Positions 23,426 to 24,088 of a DNA stretch of 24,088 nt are shown one piece after another. The notes below the pieces were generated by a model, which had not been told where the DNA came from, did not search any database, and worked only from the letters and a program-made list of their open reading frames with translations. Source of the DNA: SVTX01 sp045659745. Lineage in GTDB: Bacteria; Bacillota; Clostridia; Oscillospirales; CAG-272. The stretch spans positions 1 through 24,088 of the forward strand of contig JAZRCL010000071.1 in assembly GCA_045659745.1 (NCBI GenBank), given 5' to 3'. A program made the position numbers and the translations under genes. Numbering within the stretch: the first letter of the stretch is position 1; the number at the start of each line of letters is the position of its first letter.

Positions 23426-23854
23426 ATGAGTGCGGCAAAGGACAGAAAGCCGGGATATGACAGCGAATATATGGGCTGTTATTTGAAAATAAAGCTGCGC
23501 GGAGAGATAGACCACCACAGCGCGAGCTCAATTCGCGCGGCTATAGATAGCGAAATATATGCAAAAAAACCGAGGGGACTGATTTTGGATATGTCGGCGG
23601 TGAATTTTATGGACTCGTCGGGGCTTGGGCTTATTATGGGCAGATATTCCGTAATGAATGAGCTTGGCGGCGATGTTATAGTATCCGACCCCAATCCCGC
23701 TATTGAGAGAATACTGTCGCTTGCAGGAATGGAAAGAGTTGTAAAAATCCAGCATACAAGGACCATACCCACACGTTCCGCGCCCAAAGTCAAGGGAAGA
23801 CGCGTGAGCGCACAGAAATCACAGAGCGCGCAAAGCAAGCAGGAAAACAAATGA
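23426..23854 (+). CDS. spoIIAA: anti-sigma-F factor antagonist SpoIIAA
   Basis: A 142-residue STAS-domain protein that frees sigma-F by binding SpoIIAB in the forespore. The core (about 15-110) has the hallmark MDSSGLGLIMGRYS at about 62-75; Ser64 matches the serine that SpoIIAB phosphorylates (Ser58 in Bacillus subtilis). LRGEIDHHSASSIR and the DPNPAIERILSLAGMERVV segment agree with the family. It carries an extra basic, glutamine- and serine-rich tail of about 30 residues not found in the usual 115-120-residue protein. The ATG follows GAGAGGAGAG. The next gene is spoIIAB, 25 bases on, so the order is the standard spoIIA operon. Confidence 0.94.
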   Translation: MSAAKDRKPGYDSEYMGCYLKIKLRGEIDHHSASSIRAAIDSEIYAKKPRGLILDMSAVNFMDSSGLGLIMGRYSVMNELGGDVIVSDPNPAIERILSLAGMERVVKIQHTRTIPTRSAPKVKGRRVSAQKSQSAQSKQENK

Positions 23855-23879
23855 TCATCAAGGAAAGGAAAGCCAGAAA

Positions 23880-24088
23880 ATGAGGAAGAAAAAATTTTCG
23901 GGATCAGTTATAAATAAAATGCAGATAAAGCTCCCCGCCATTTCTGTAAATGAAGGAATGGCAAGAGCTGCCGTCGCGGCTTTTTGCGCCTCGCTTGACC
24001 CCGCCGCGCTTGAGATAGCGGACATAAAATGTGCCGTCTCCGAGGCGGTGACAAACTGCATAGTCCACGCCTACAAAAACACCTCGGG
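23880..24088 (+). CDS. spoIIAB: anti-sigma-F factor SpoIIAB, cut by the window edge
   Basis: The first 69 codons of an open frame that runs off the right end. The translation matches the start of SpoIIAB, the serine kinase that holds sigma-F and phosphorylates SpoIIAA: QIKLPAISVNEGMARAAVAA is followed by LDPAALEIADIKCAVSEAVT and NCIVHAY, the N-box of the GHKL ATPase fold. The chosen ATG has AAAGGAA upstream and adds thirteen residues before the family's usual start region; the later ATG at 23919 lacks a ribosome binding site. spoIIAC (sigF) would be expected next. Confidence 0.92.
   Translation, partial: MRKKKFSGSVINKMQIKLPAISVNEGMARAAVAAFCASLDPAALEIADIKCAVSEAVTNCIVHAYKNTS

Overview
The window looks like a chromosomal segment from an endospore-forming member of Clostridia (Bacillota). 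The evidence is strong AGGAGG-type ribosome binding sites, TTGACA/TATAAT promoters, and three hallmark sporulation loci: spoIIGA-sigE, spoIIAA, and the first part of spoIIAB. The species cannot be named from sequence alone. No tRNA, rRNA, CRISPR array, transposase or phage gene was seen.

Region 1 (1-14077) is a leader followed by one long seven-gene operon, all on the + strand with very short gaps. It encodes a giant substrate-binding protein (1152 aa), a MalF/MalG-like permease pair, a signal-peptide protein fusing a beta-propeller, a TPR-like segment and a Yip1-type membrane domain, a 1368-aa DUF5696-like extracellular protein, and a second MalF/MalG-like pair. No ATPase and no regulator are present. 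A shared MsmK-type ATPase elsewhere probably powers both permeases. The set reads as a machine that captures, probably processes, and imports a complex carbohydrate. The substrate is unknown. This is the least described part of the window and the best candidate for an uncharacterised system.

Region 2 (14078-15850) holds a folded, possibly repetitive element, a bidirectional terminator, and spoIIGA-sigE on the - strand. SpoIIGA is the protease that activates pro-sigma-E in the mother cell. Its promoter region has a 21-bp spacer and a partial Spo0A box.

Region 3 (15851-20512) is housekeeping on the + strand: rpmE (ribosomal protein L31) behind a near-consensus promoter, then hflX (ribosome-associated GTPase), a YigZ/IMPACT-family gene, a TatD-family nuclease and a MATE exporter.

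Region 4 (20513-23302) has a small unknown - strand gene with a hairpin-rich leader, then a divergent EF-G-like GTPase whose usual catalytic histidine is a tyrosine, ending in tandem terminators.

Region 5 (23303-24088) begins the spoIIA operon: a perfect Spo0A box, spoIIAA, and spoIIAB cut by the window edge. SpoIIAA and SpoIIAB control sigma-F, and sigma-F leads to activation of sigma-E through SpoIIGA, so the two sporulation loci act in sequence in one developmental cascade.
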